A DNA stretch of 62,000 nt, taken from positions 201,916,449-201,978,448 of the forward strand of contig NC_081409.1 of assembly GCF_030272615.1 (NCBI RefSeq), read 5' to 3'. A model generated the notes under the pieces. That model saw only the letters and a program-made list of their open reading frames with translations, was not told the origin of the DNA and made no database searches. Below, in pieces: positions 12,030-22,180 of the stretch. The first letter of the stretch is position 1. Each line of letters starts with the position of its first letter. The translations under genes and the position numbers were made by a program. This DNA is from Cryptomeria japonica. Taxonomy: Eukaryota; Streptophyta; Pinopsida; Cupressales; Cupressaceae.

Positions 12030-13649
12030 TGTTGGCAACTTGAGTTATGTTTCTTATGTTGTCATTGGTGTCAACTTGTTTGGTGTTGTCATTGATGTCA
12101 CTATGTGTAGTGTGGATGTTGTAGATGGTCTCAAAATGAGTACAGATAATATCATCTTGTCAAGTGATGATATTGTGTTAGTATGAGGTGTTTCTAGAAG
12201 GCTAGTGTAGTGGAAGTTTCAATATGCAAGAAAGAGTATTTAAATATCTTTATAGAAGAATGTTTCAAATGCATTCTTCCAGTTCTTGATGTTTATGGCA
12301 TATGGTTCTAGATAAAATATCTATATTATGTCGATGTTGCACTATCATGTTTTTCAGGTTCTCAATTTTTTATGTTGATAAAGTTGGGTGTGGCAATTTG
12401 TTGACTGTGAGGTTGTCTGTCAAGACTGCTCTAGAGAACACTCTTAATTGCTCCGCTATGATAATTCAAGTGTTGTGGCTTGGATAAAATGTTTGTATGT
12501 TTTGTGCAATGCTCCAGCTCTGATTTCTAGTGTTGGTTTGTTTGACAAGTGAAGAACTGTATGTTGTTTTGTGTTCAGTGTTGTCAACTATGTTGGTCTC
12601 TGACTGACTTAGGTAGTATACCTTATTTGGATCATACCTTTTTGGTTCGTATATTTTTTGGAGGTTAAGTTCTGATATTGATATGGGTCTCATCGTAGTG
12701 TGTGTAGATCGACATTTAGTACTTTGCATAGGATGATGTTTTTCAAATGACTAGTTAACTCTTTTCATCATTTTTTTACATGTTACAATTGATGCCAAAT
12801 TTGGTGGATGTTATAGCATGTGTCATTCAATACAATACACTTTGTAAGATGTGTTCTAATGTATTTGGGTTCTCTTTATCTCCTAGAATGGACTGCATCT
12901 TGTATTTTTGGTACGAGTGGCTGAATTTATGTAATTATTGTATATTTTGTCTGTGGCACACCTAGTTAAGGGTTTCAATGTATAGCTTTGTATAAATGGA
13001 AGTGTGGATGTTTGATTTGAAGTATGGATTGCTGAGAATTGGATTTGAATGATATGTAAGTAGGACAATTGTAAATTTCAATTTGTAATTTTCTTTGATG
13101 ATCATATCTTTAGTGTGACAGTATGTTGAGACAATGAATGAAATCAAAGATGTTTGCCATGATATTGTTCACTTTACATAATTATTTAAGGATAGTTTAA
13201 TGACCAGGAGATCTTGTTCATTATGATTCATTATTCCACATACATGCCAAAAGATAGTGAGCCCTTTGGGAGCCTATGCAGTTTTTTGTATCTTGCCCTA
13301 GAGCAGTGCGCTTGAGTAATGTAATTCTTTTGTATCTTTCCCTAAATTTGTGCATCTTATTTTTACAATTCCAATAATGTTTACTGAGATTCTTGGCATT
13401 GAGCTTAAAATATAATAGTCAATTGTTCATATTCTAAGTATGATTCTCATCGTGGTTTTTCCCTTCTTGGGTTCTCCATGTAAATATGGTGTTCTTGTGT
13501 GTGTTGTTCTTTGTGGTTTTATGTTTTATGTTTGTAAAGATAAGTTAATTGTGGTTTTAAGTTTACGGATTGTAAGTAAGTTGTTCTAAGGTCTGAAATA
13601 ATTCACAACCACCCCCCCCCCCCACCTTAGTCATGTGGTGTGTTCAACA
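12030..13649 (+). repeat. 5' LTR of copia element D
   Basis: Starts TGTTGGCAAC and ends GTTCAACA, with terminal TGTTG/CAACA inverted ends, about 1,620 bp. A poly-C run (13612-13623) lies near the 3' end, as in several copia LTRs of this window. A primer site follows directly, then a gag start. No partner LTR of D is seen in the window. Confidence 0.7.
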
Positions 13650-13662
13650 ATTGGTATTAGAG
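13650..13662 (+). promoter_or_regulatory. primer binding site of copia D
   Basis: ATTGGTATTAGAG abuts the LTR end. It is a one-transition variant of the Met-tRNA primer site TGGTATCAGAG. Confidence 0.7.
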
Positions 13663-13707
13663 AAAGGTTCCTCTAAAATGAGCTTAACCACTTGAGAAAG
13701 GTTCGGG

Positions 13708-13818
13708 ATGGCACAAGAAGTATATTTGAAGGAATCGATGTTTGATGGCACAAATTTCTCTGCTTGTAAATCATGAATGGAATATAATTTGAACTCTCTA
13801 CCACTTAGAATATAGGAC
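13708..13818 (+). pseudogene. copia D gag, N-terminal fragment
   Basis: The start codon lies about 45 bp after the primer site. Translation begins MAQEVYLKESMFDGTNFSA and continues to MEYNLNSLPL. The F-D-G-T-N-F and ME(Y)xLNS pattern is typical of the N-terminus of plant Ty1/copia gag. There are two in-frame stops (TGA and TAG). The frame is cut after AGGAC (13814-13818) by the LTR of Y. The in-frame continuation is found 6 kb upstream at 7703. Confidence 0.7.
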
Positions 13819-14869
13819 TATTGAGATTAAGGTGTCTCAACCTTAGAGTCCTAACTTGCCAAATTAATTAATTGTTGCCAAATTGATCTATCTAAGATAT
13901 AAACTTTCTAAGTTGTCATTCACTTTGTGGGAACTCTTGGTGAGGTGGCATCCTACATGGCAGGTGATGAAAGGGCATATTCCTTATTTTCTAGGAAGTT
14001 GGTACCCACTTGGAAGATGTTATGTTGGAGTGGAAATTGATTTGGTAGTTACTGTGTTAACTGAAGAGTCTAGGTTTTTAGCTTCTACTATGTATTGGAG
14101 TTGTATTTTAACTATTGTTATTTATGGTGGAGTTCACTTGTATAAGTGGTGTGAGATAAGGAAGGTGCCTATTCTTGGTCATAGTAAATTCTATGTTGTC
14201 TTTACATTGTATTTGGAAAGATGACGTTTATGGATGAGATAGGTGTTGTTGCCTTGGAAGTTGCTATAAGCAATGTGTCATGGGATTAGCAAGATATTGT
14301 TTATGACACAACTTACCTCTTAGATGTTGAAGATGGTTTTCAAAAACATGGACACCTAACTCTTTGTATTGAGCTATATTTATATGTTGATGCCTTAGCT
14401 GATTTATGCGAGGAGAGGAGTTCATTATTACAGGGTTATTCTATCATATTTTCTCTAGGATGTAGAAAGATGCAAATCTCCATGTAAAGACTTAGAGCAT
14501 ATAAATGTATTGTAACTTGTTGTTGAATAATACATTGGCTCGATGTTTTTGAGAGTGGGATTTTTTACCTGAAAGGGTTTCCCCCATGTATATCTCTATT
14601 CTCTCTTATGTCTCATTCTTCTTGTTTGATGATGCTAAAGTATTAAATTTGTATGTCGTAATGCTACTAAAATTTTATTAGATTTGTAAATTGCAATCAC
14701 TTTCCTCTAAGGTCTTAATCATGGGAATTCAACTATGCCTATTTCCGCTTTTATGGAATAGTAGTATGCACTTGTATCAACTTGTTGTAATTTGTATTGA
14801 AGAAAATTCATGATACTGGAGGTGCATATTGATCTCAGATGGCTTTATGGGATGCCCTGTTTCCTTTGA
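13819..14869 (+). repeat. 5' LTR of element Y
   Basis: 1,051 bp starting TATTGAGATTAAGG. It is homologous to the 3' LTR of X, and its left flank AGGAC is identical to the right flank of X. Confidence 0.8.
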
Positions 14870-16274
14870 ACTGGTGTCAAATCTTTGTTCCATGATTTGC
14901 AAGGTTCTTGCATGTGAGGATTCATGGTGTTTCTAGTTCGGGGTATTTCTTAGCTTGGAAAGCTTGAGAAAATTTGTTTTGAAGGAATCGACAGATGATT
15001 AATCCTTTGATGAGTGGAAGTCTTGCAGTTGATCTAGTTTTTCAGGTGAAAGCAGGCATTTTGAAGGATGGTGAAGATGGCATTTTTTGGAGTTGATCAT
15101 GTGATTTCATTTAATATGATATTGATCTGGAGCTCATGTTTCACAATCTTATAATCGTTATCCATGGTGGTGATGTTTTATTTCATGGTTGTGGACAACA
15201 GAGTTTTCATGTTGGGTGTTTTTTTTTGCTCCCTAGCAATATGGAGAAACTTGGGTTGTCCAAACTATGGTGTGAATGTGCTTATATTGGGTACTTGTTT
15301 TAGTCCCTAATATTGGAAGGAATTTTTTTATTATCCTTGAATGCATGGAGGCTATGGAGTTGATCATTTGATGATCTGGAAGCTTCTGAAATAGTTTTTC
15401 TCTCTCTCACATGCATGTACTAGTGGTGGTTGTGGAGTTGGCCTAAAACTGGGCCTGGAGTTCCCAAAATATTTTTTCCTTATCGATGGTTGTACTTGCA
15501 TGGCTTAGATTCATGTTCCTTGGATATGAAGGTTTTATATATTTTATGCTCAAAATATATGATGATGCTTGATAGATTCCTAGACTATGGTGCTTGATGT
15601 GGACATAGCTGGCAAATCGGATATGTGCTTGATTTGGTGCTTGAGTCGTGTTGTCTATATTATTGTTCTCTTTGAGATCTCATTTTTCATATCACTAATG
15701 TGATATGAGTTTACATTTTTCAATGATTGGATCTAAGAGTTGTGCAGTATTGTGGGTTGTCTTTACCTACATGTTTGGAGTGGGAGAACTCGGATGTTTA
15801 TTGTCTATATCCATGGGGTTTGATTCAATGTTTATGCAGACTTGTTAGTTGGCCTTGTCTGTGGTCACTTGTCCATTGGTGTGGTTTCCTTAAGATGAGA
15901 GGATGGATGATAAGTGAATAACTTGATAGCCGGTTATGGGGTTTTGTAGCATGGTGTATTTCCTTGGTTTGGAGATCTCGATGTCACTTGGTGTGATTAG
16001 CAGTACACTTGTACGTGTGTTGACCTAGATGATTTTTCAGATTTAGGAGATGGTGTGTCATGTTCTTGGAGAGATCAGTACCGCGGTTTAGTGGGAGCTT
16101 TAGCAGTGACTGTGTATTCATTACTTTATGATGGATGATCTTCTTTAGTGATGCACATGGTTTGGAGGAATTCTTAGATCTTGTTATTGTAGAATGGTTT
16201 GGAGGGATTCTTAGATCATTTTGTTGTAGATCCTGTTGTATCCATTACTTTTGTGATGGGTGATCTTCTTTCGT
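13819..16274 (+). mobile_element. ORF-less LTR retrotransposon Y (3' end truncated)
   Basis: A complete 5' LTR (13819-14869), a diverged primer site (14870-14883), and about 1.4 kb of internal DNA that aligns with 3461-4800 of element X. No retroviral-type domain is present. A short internal duplication lies near 16140-16260. At 16275 the sequence changes abruptly into the LTR remnant of copia B, so the 3' half of Y is missing. Confidence 0.75.
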
Positions 16275-16716
16275 GATGCAATGAACTTTCTCATTCCCAA
16301 GAGAGAAATTGTTGTCTCTATGTGCCTAGAAACATTTAAAGCATTCATCAATCAACATGCATATGTGTCATAATCTTTGTCGTTCACCATTTGATCATAA
16401 TCTACTTCAACTCCATTAGTTAGGGTTTGGACATCTTCTATAGGTAGGATTACCGGTTAAACTCTCCATAACATAAGTAATACCGATTTCCAATACAAAC
16501 TCCTCCTACATGTTTCATTACCCTTTGCTAGCTCCTCCTACCGGTTTGCAATACAACATATTTAACATTATTACAATATCATAACATTAATATCATAACA
16601 ACATCATAAGCTAACATCTTAACATCATAACCGATTTACTGACATCGATGATAACATAACATATCATTAATGAAATCTTCAAGAAAAATGCCAACAATCT
16701 CCAACTTATGCCAACA
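16275..16716 (-). repeat. 3' LTR remnant of copia B with adjacent purine tract
   Basis: About 440 bp matching 60584-61021, the outer part of the 5' LTR of B. It ends at GCCAACA, and the complement of the polypurine tract (ATCTCCCCCTTTGG, 16717-16730) follows. About 1 kb of the LTR is missing on the left, where element Y abuts. Confidence 0.75.
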
Positions 16717-17019
16717 ATCTCCCCCTTTGGCATTGATGGCAATACAAATATCAATACCCTTGATTGTGATGATGCGTATAGGAATCTTGGTTTACATTTT
16801 ACCACAATCATACAATACTCCTCATAGTCTTATAATTTTTCTCCCCCTTTGACAACAATGACAAAGTGAAAGTAAAACATGCAATGTCAAACTTCATGTG
16901 TTCGGCATCATCAACCTACAACTGATGCTCCCCCTGTGGAATAACTCCACTCGACACCAATCCTGTTGTAAAATTCTGCAATTAGCTTTGGGACTGATGT
17001 ATTCCCACATCATGCTCAA

Positions 17020-18725
17020 TTGACCTCATTAAGGGGTACAACCCTTAGCTAGCCTCTAAGATACTCAAAAGTAGTCTTAGGCAAAGGTTTAGTAAAGATA
17101 TCTGCAAGCTGCTCCTTGGTAGAAACATGCTCCAATATCACATCTTTATTCTGCACTTTTTCTCTCAAGAAATAATACTTCAATTCAATATGCTTGGTCC
17201 TAGCATGCATCATCGGGTTCTTTGAAATATTTATGGCACTAGTGTTGTCTCATAAGATCTTTACCGGTTCAGAATTTACTTCATCTTGAATCCCTCCCAA
17301 ATGTATTTCATCCAAATAGACTGGGTACAATCCATATAAGCTGCAACATACTCAGCTTTAGTAGTAGACTGAGATATGCAACTTTTCTTCTTGCTACTCC
17401 AAGATACAAGCCTTCCTCCAAGAAAGGAAGCTCCACCGGTTGTGCTTTTTCTATCATCAACATTACCTGCCCAATCTACATCTATATACACCTTCAAATC
17501 AAAGTTACCTGCATATGGATACCATAAATCATAGTCAATAGTACCTTTCAAATATATTCTCTTGGTTGCTATCAGGTGCGTTTCTTTTGGATTCTTCTGA
17601 AATCTTGCAGCTAGACCAACTGCATGAGCTATATTCAGTGTGTTATGAACAACATAGTGCAACTTCCCTATCATTGACCTGTACTCATTTTCATCAACAG
17701 ACTTGGCTTCATCTTCCCTAGATAGTTTAGAACCTATAACCATTGGTTCCCCAACTGGTTTACAGTCACTCATACCAAATGTCTTTAACACCTCTTTCAC
17801 ATACTTAGATTGTGTGATAAAAATGACTCTTCATCTGTTGAATTTGCAAGGCTATGAAAGAATTAATCTCTCCCACTACAGATATTTCAAACTCATTTTT
17901 TATTTCATTTGCAAAGTCATTTCTCATGTCATCATTTCCTCCAAATATAATATCATCTAAAAACACTTCACTCACCAATATCTTATCTCCTTCAGATTTG
18001 AGATATATGTTGCTATCTTCACTAGTTCTTTGAAAACCTATCTTCACTAGGTGTGAATGTAGCTTCTCATACCATGCGCTCGGTGCTTGCTTTAAACCAT
18101 ATAGTTCTATATGCAATTTACATAACATATCTCTATCATCAGTCAAAGCATAACCATTAGGTTGCTCAATGTACACTTCTTCCAGTATTCCATTTAGAAA
18201 TGTTGCAGACTTCACATCCATCTAATATACTTTGAATCCCTTATGTGCTCCCAAAGAAAGAAAAGTCTTGACATCTTCAATTCTATCAACTGGTGCAAAA
18301 TTATCACCGTAGTCTTCTACTTCTTCTTGTGCATAACCTTTGCAAACCAATCTAGCCTTCTTTTGGAATACTACTCCATCTTCATTTAGCTTGTTCCTGA
18401 ATACCCACTTAGTACCTATCACATTCTTGTTCATCAGTCTGGGTGCTAGGGTCCATGTGTTGTTCTTCTCAATTTGATCTAGCTTCTCCTCCATAGCTTT
18501 GATCCAGTGATCATCACCAAATGTTTCCTTGGCAGTTCTAGGCTCAATAGTGGAGATCATGCAAGAATTCTCTTTGATTCTTCTTTTGGTTAGCACTCCA
18601 ACATCTTTATCTCTAATAATATGGTCAGGATTATGATTGATTCTCATATACCTCAGAATAATATGATCATTATCTTTAGGTTCTTCTTCATTATCATCAT
18701 TAGATTCTAATTCAACATGTTCTTG
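17020..18725 (-). pseudogene. copia B reverse transcriptase and RNase H
   Basis: Read on the minus strand: WIKAMEEKLDQIEKNNTW and GTKWVFRNKL open the reverse transcriptase. The palm motif is FLDDIIFGGND, where YVDD is usual. RNase H shows DVDWAGNVDDRKSTTGG, then SQSTTKAEYVAA, and ends near 17020 after TKPLPKTTF. Interrupted by stops at 18726, at 18222 (before MDVKSA) and near 17270, and by a one-base shift near 17810. Several stops replace Gln codons. Non-functional; continues in frame order from the integrase to its right. Confidence 0.85.
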
Positions 18726-19263
18726 TTAAACTAGCACATCAACATTATTTTTACCAATTTTAGGTTTCACCGGTTCTGGCTCCAAAAATAGTTTGCAAGG
18801 ATCTTCTTCCTTTTTATCCACACTAGTTTCCCTTGAGACTTCAGGATTCTCATCCACTCGAACATCGGCACTTTCAATGATTCTTTGAGTTTGGTTGTTG
18901 TAACATTTATAGGCCTTACTCTTGGTGGAGTAACCAAGAAATAAGCCTTCATCACTTTTAGCCTCAAACTTGCTGACATGGTCACCTCTCTTAATAAAAC
19001 ATTTACTACCAAATATCTTAAAATAAGTGACATTAGGTGATCTACCATACCAGTATTCATAAGGAGTCTTGTCCTTACCTCTTTTTACCAGTATCTGGTT
19101 CATAGTGTAGACAGTTGTACTAACAACTTCTCTCCATAAATTTTTTGCTACACCTCCTTGAATCAACATCGTTCTAGCAGCTTCAACAGCTGACTGGTTG
19201 TTCCTCTTTGCAATACCATTCTGTTGTGGTGTCCTAGATGCATAAAGATGCCTTTTGATGCCA
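18726..19263 (-). pseudogene. copia B integrase, C-terminal half
   Basis: Starts at the insertion junction with GIKRHLYASRTPQQNG, which carries the third acidic region of the integrase core (here AKRNN, where AERNN is usual). It continues LWREVVSTTVYTMNQIL, KTPYEYWYGRSP and DEGLFLGYSTKSKAY. The first half of the same integrase is 30 kb away at 49706-49971. Joining across one copy of CCA gives A-N-G-I-K-R without a frame change. Confidence 0.9.
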
Positions 19264-19293
19264 CACTAGTACATTCGAGGCTAATTTCCGACA
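19264..19293 (+). repeat. left terminal inverted repeat of the CACTA-type element
   Basis: About 30 bp, imperfectly inverted relative to 49676-49705. The outer 12 bp differ at one position (CACTAGTACATT against CACTAATACATT), and a shared CTAA..TTCCGA follows. Subterminal repeats with TCGTCGGA, GTCGTCAG and CGTCGAAATTCC continue to about 19575. Confidence 0.85.
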
Positions 19294-19574
19294 GCCCATC
19301 GTCGGAAGTCCGACTACAACACGTCGGATTGCCGACAAATGTAACCGTCAAAAATTCATCGTCAGGCTTCTTGACGATGCCATTGAGCGTCGAAATTCCA
19401 AAGACACCATGAACTCTTCCGAATGCTATGTTTGTTCCTTCGGTCAAAAATATCGTCAAATTACAGTCTGAATTCCAACGCTCCCCTACTACCATACATC
19501 GACAATCGTCTGACAAGGAAGTGACATTGGACATACAGCATCCTTGTCAGATGTTTCTTTAGTTGTCGTCAGAA

Positions 19575-19800
19575 TTCTGATGAGATTAGATTCTATGGGA
19601 CTGACGGCTTGGTTGTCAGTGCATGAAAGCATTGAATGAGTTCTACTTTTAAAGATTACATAAAACAATTTTTATTTTATTTGATTTAGTCTTATTTGAA
19701 AAAAAAATTATCAATGATGTTTCCTTTCTCCAATAATTGGATCTAGGATCTTTTCGTTCGATAATATGTAACATCCAATGACTAAATATTTTCTTTACAG
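19575..19800 (+). repeat. left arm of internal inverted repeat
   Basis: About 220 bp that reappear in reverse complement at about 21295-21520. They share TTGGTTGTC(A/G)GTGCATGAAAG, a GAGTTCTACTTTTAAA block, a GATGTTTCCTTTCTCCAA block and an ATGTAACATCCAATGACTAAA block. Together the arms enclose the DRM fragment. Confidence 0.85.
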
Positions 19801-19852
19801 ATGCTTATTTTATTTAATCATCTGAGCTTGAATTATGATTTATATTTGTGTA

Positions 19853-20089
19853 GAAGCAGAAGATACAAGTTGAAGAGTCGTGTGCAACTAAATTTCGTAA
19901 AAGAAAGAAAGCAGGCATTATCTTGAATGACATGGAAAGAAGCTCATCAGCTGCCCAGAAGAGAGCAATTGGAGAAAAGCAGAGGAAAGTGTTAAAGGGT
20001 GATAAATACATAGAGATTATGCAATATAAACAAACAATGTCTAGAGTGTGTGATGTGACGTCTCTAATTTATGTCCGGAGGGACTAAAT
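19853..20089 (+). pseudogene. Lys/Arg-rich exon-like segment upstream of the DRM fragment
   Basis: An open stretch in the frame that stops at 20087-20089, reading KQKIQVEESCATKFRKRKKA and then NDMERSSSAAQKRAIGEKQR. It is preceded by TTTGTGTAG, which looks like a splice acceptor. It may be the charged linker before the methyltransferase domain of DRM, but it is in a different frame from the next piece and I cannot confirm homology. Confidence 0.4.
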
Positions 20090-20974
20090 GGTTTTGGAGT
20101 TCCTAGGAAACCTATTGGGCCACACTTGGAGGAAATCAATGTGTTCATGCAAGGGCCACCTTTTTTCTATTATGAGAATGATGCTTTTTCACCGAAGGAT
20201 ATTTGGAAGACAATATCCAAAAAATTATATAGTGTGGAATCAGAGTTGGTGGACTCGAAGTACTTTTCAGCTTCTAGAAGACCAAGAGGTTATGTACACA
20301 ATCTCCCAATAGAAGGGCGATTTCAAGCATTACCTCTCCCCCCCATGACTATTCAGGAACCACTTCCTCAAACAAAGGACTATTGGCCTCCATGGGATCA
20401 CAGAAAAAAATTGAATTGCATAAACTCTAGACGATTTGGTGGTTTCCTTCATGAAGAACTATGTACTATAATTGAAAATTCATGAGGGAAACTGCAAGAT
20501 AGTGAACAGAAATACATTCTTGAAAAGTGCAAAGAATGGAACTTGGTTTGGGTGGGGCCAAGTCAGGTGGCTCCTCTAGAGGTTGATGAGATAGAAATTA
20601 TATTAGGATTTGAAAAAGATCATACTCGTGGAACTTCTTGTGCGACTAATCGATTGCACTGTTTGGGTAATGCATTCCAAATAGATACAGTTGCATACCA
20701 TTTATCTGTCTTGAAAGTATTTTATCCTGATGGCATTAAAGTTCTTTCTCTATTTTTTGGTATTGGTGGAGCAGAGGTTGCTTTGCATCGACCTAGGATA
20801 TATTTGAGTTGTGTTGTATCTATGAAAATATGTGAAAAGAATAGGCTTGTCCTTAATAGTTGGTGGACAAAACCCCAACAGACAGGTAGGTTGATTCAGA
20901 GGGAAGATGTCCAAGATTTTAATACAAAAGTATTGGAGTTTTTTATTAGAGTTTTTGAAGTCGTCTTGAACTAG
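20075..20974 (+). pseudogene. DRM-like: DRM-type cytosine-5 DNA methyltransferase fragment
   Basis: About 300 codons in one frame, without introns and with one stop (TGA, 20483-20485). The order is that of the rearranged DRM domain: GFGVPRKPIGP, QGPPFFYYENDAFSPKDIW, VDSKYFSASRRPRGYVHNLP, YWPPWD, WNLVWVGPSQVAPLEVDEIE, GFEKDHTRG, LGNAFQIDTVAYHLSVLK, then motif I (LSLFFGIGGAEVALHR), a motif II region (VVSMKICEKNR) and WWTKPQQTGRLI. It stops just before the Pro-Cys catalytic motif IV. The motif II acidic residue expected in VVSVE is Lys here. DRM proteins carry out RNA-directed de novo DNA methylation in plants. This copy lacks the catalytic centre and must be inactive as an enzyme. Confidence 0.9.
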
Positions 20975-21294
20975 AGTTTCCATTGCTGCATTTGAACTCT
21001 TTTAACACTTCAAACTTTGCCTTACGTGATTTGCCTGCTTATGTTGTAGAGGATTCCAATCTCAATCCCTTAATTCCATTATCTTCTCTTCAGTGTTGCT
21101 GACTAGAAGACTGCCACAGACTGAATGAGAGAAGGAGGACAATTTTTCTTTACTATATTTTTAATTCATGTCAAATTCCTTCCTAAGGAAAATGGTTTAC
21201 CAAAGCTCAGGTTCCCGATAACTCTCCATATTTTCTGCAACTTGTCATTTTTGCTTCTCAAGGAGAGGCAAATGATCTAGGAGGATTTGAATGA
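20975..21294. other. no recognisable gene between DRM fragment and right hairpin arm
   Basis: About 320 bp. The DRM homology ends at about 20970. A short open stretch near 21180-21290 shows no recognisable domain. This may be further captured DNA. Confidence 0.45.
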
Positions 21295-21520
21295 CGTAAA
21301 GAAAAGATTTAGTCATTGGATGTTACATATTATCTGACGAAAAGATCTTAGATCCAATTCTTGGAGAAAGGAAACATCACTCATAATCTTTTTTTCAAAT
21401 AAGACTCTATCAAATAAATTAAAAAAAAATTATGTAATTTTTAAAAGTAGAACTCATGCAATGCTTTCATGCACCGACAACCAAATCGTCGAACCCATAG
21501 CATTATCGTCGGTGCAATTT
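21295..21520 (-). repeat. right arm of internal inverted repeat
   Basis: Reverse complement of 19575-19800 with scattered mismatches and small indels. It ends in CACTA-like subterminal words (ACCGACAACCAAATCGTCGA, then ATCGTCGGTGC). The sequence switches to LINE-like coding DNA at about 21520, so the arm has lost any outer end. Confidence 0.85.
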
Positions 21521-21960
21521 TGTGGTTAGATGGAAGAGGTAAGAAAAGGATGCATGTTGTTAAATGGAAATGGTGTTGCTTGAGTAAGGACTTAGGTGGA
21601 TTGGGGATCAAAGACCTCGGGCAACAAGGTATTGCCTTAGAAATCAAATGAATTGTCAAGGCTTTAGAAGGGAATGAACCATGGAAGATATTAATCAAGA
21701 GAAAATTCATGATTGTCAAACGTTATAACATTTTAGGCGGGAATATTGTTGATAATTTCTCATGGTTTGGAATTATTGTCAAGTACGTCTGCAATTTGAG
21801 TAAAAAGTAACTATTTTTGAATTTTATTGTCTATTGAAACTCTTTGGTTTCTTTGGAAGAGAAGGAATGAGAATGTGTTCCAAGGTAAAGGGAGGGTTTT
21901 TATTGAGTGTAATCTTAGAATCATAAATGCTCTAGGATTTTTTATCAGTCGAAAATGCTC
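21521..21960 (+). pseudogene. LINE reverse transcriptase C-terminal fragment
   Basis: Reads ILWLDGRGKKRMHVVKWKWC, then LSKDLGGLGIKDLGQQGIAL and a further PWKILIKRKF segment. The H-x-V-x-W plus GGLGI-x-DL pattern marks the conserved region after the RT palm in plant L1-type LINEs. Further on, LWFLWKRRNENVFQGK resembles the zf-RVT/RNase H-like tail of the same proteins. Stops separate the pieces. No endonuclease or RT palm is present. Confidence 0.7.
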
Positions 21961-21970
21961 TGATAGACAT

Positions 21971-22180
21971 TTATACAAAATGTGGAAGCATCAATGGGGT
22001 ACGTGAATTGTTTGACTGAATGCCTCCAAGAAATGTTAGTTTATGGAATGGTACGATTGCAAGGTATGCACAAAACTATTTTAATAGAAAGGTTCAGATT
22101 CTTTCAACTAAATGCTCCTCCAGCCTGTGCGAAAATGGGATCTTTGGAATAGGTTGTGGACGTCCATCACAAGATAAATA
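21971..22180 (+). pseudogene. PPR protein fragment (plus strand)
   Basis: Translation with a few stops gives TKCGSINGVRELFD, MPPRNVSLWNGTIARYAQN, and after a shift a PACAKMGSLE-like piece and VDVHHKI. This is the PPR-L/PPR-S repeat signature of plant organelle RNA-binding proteins (KCG...A..(L/V)FD.MP.RNVVSWN.MI.GYAQNG). Only about two repeats remain. It begins right at the LINE-like tail. Confidence 0.75.
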
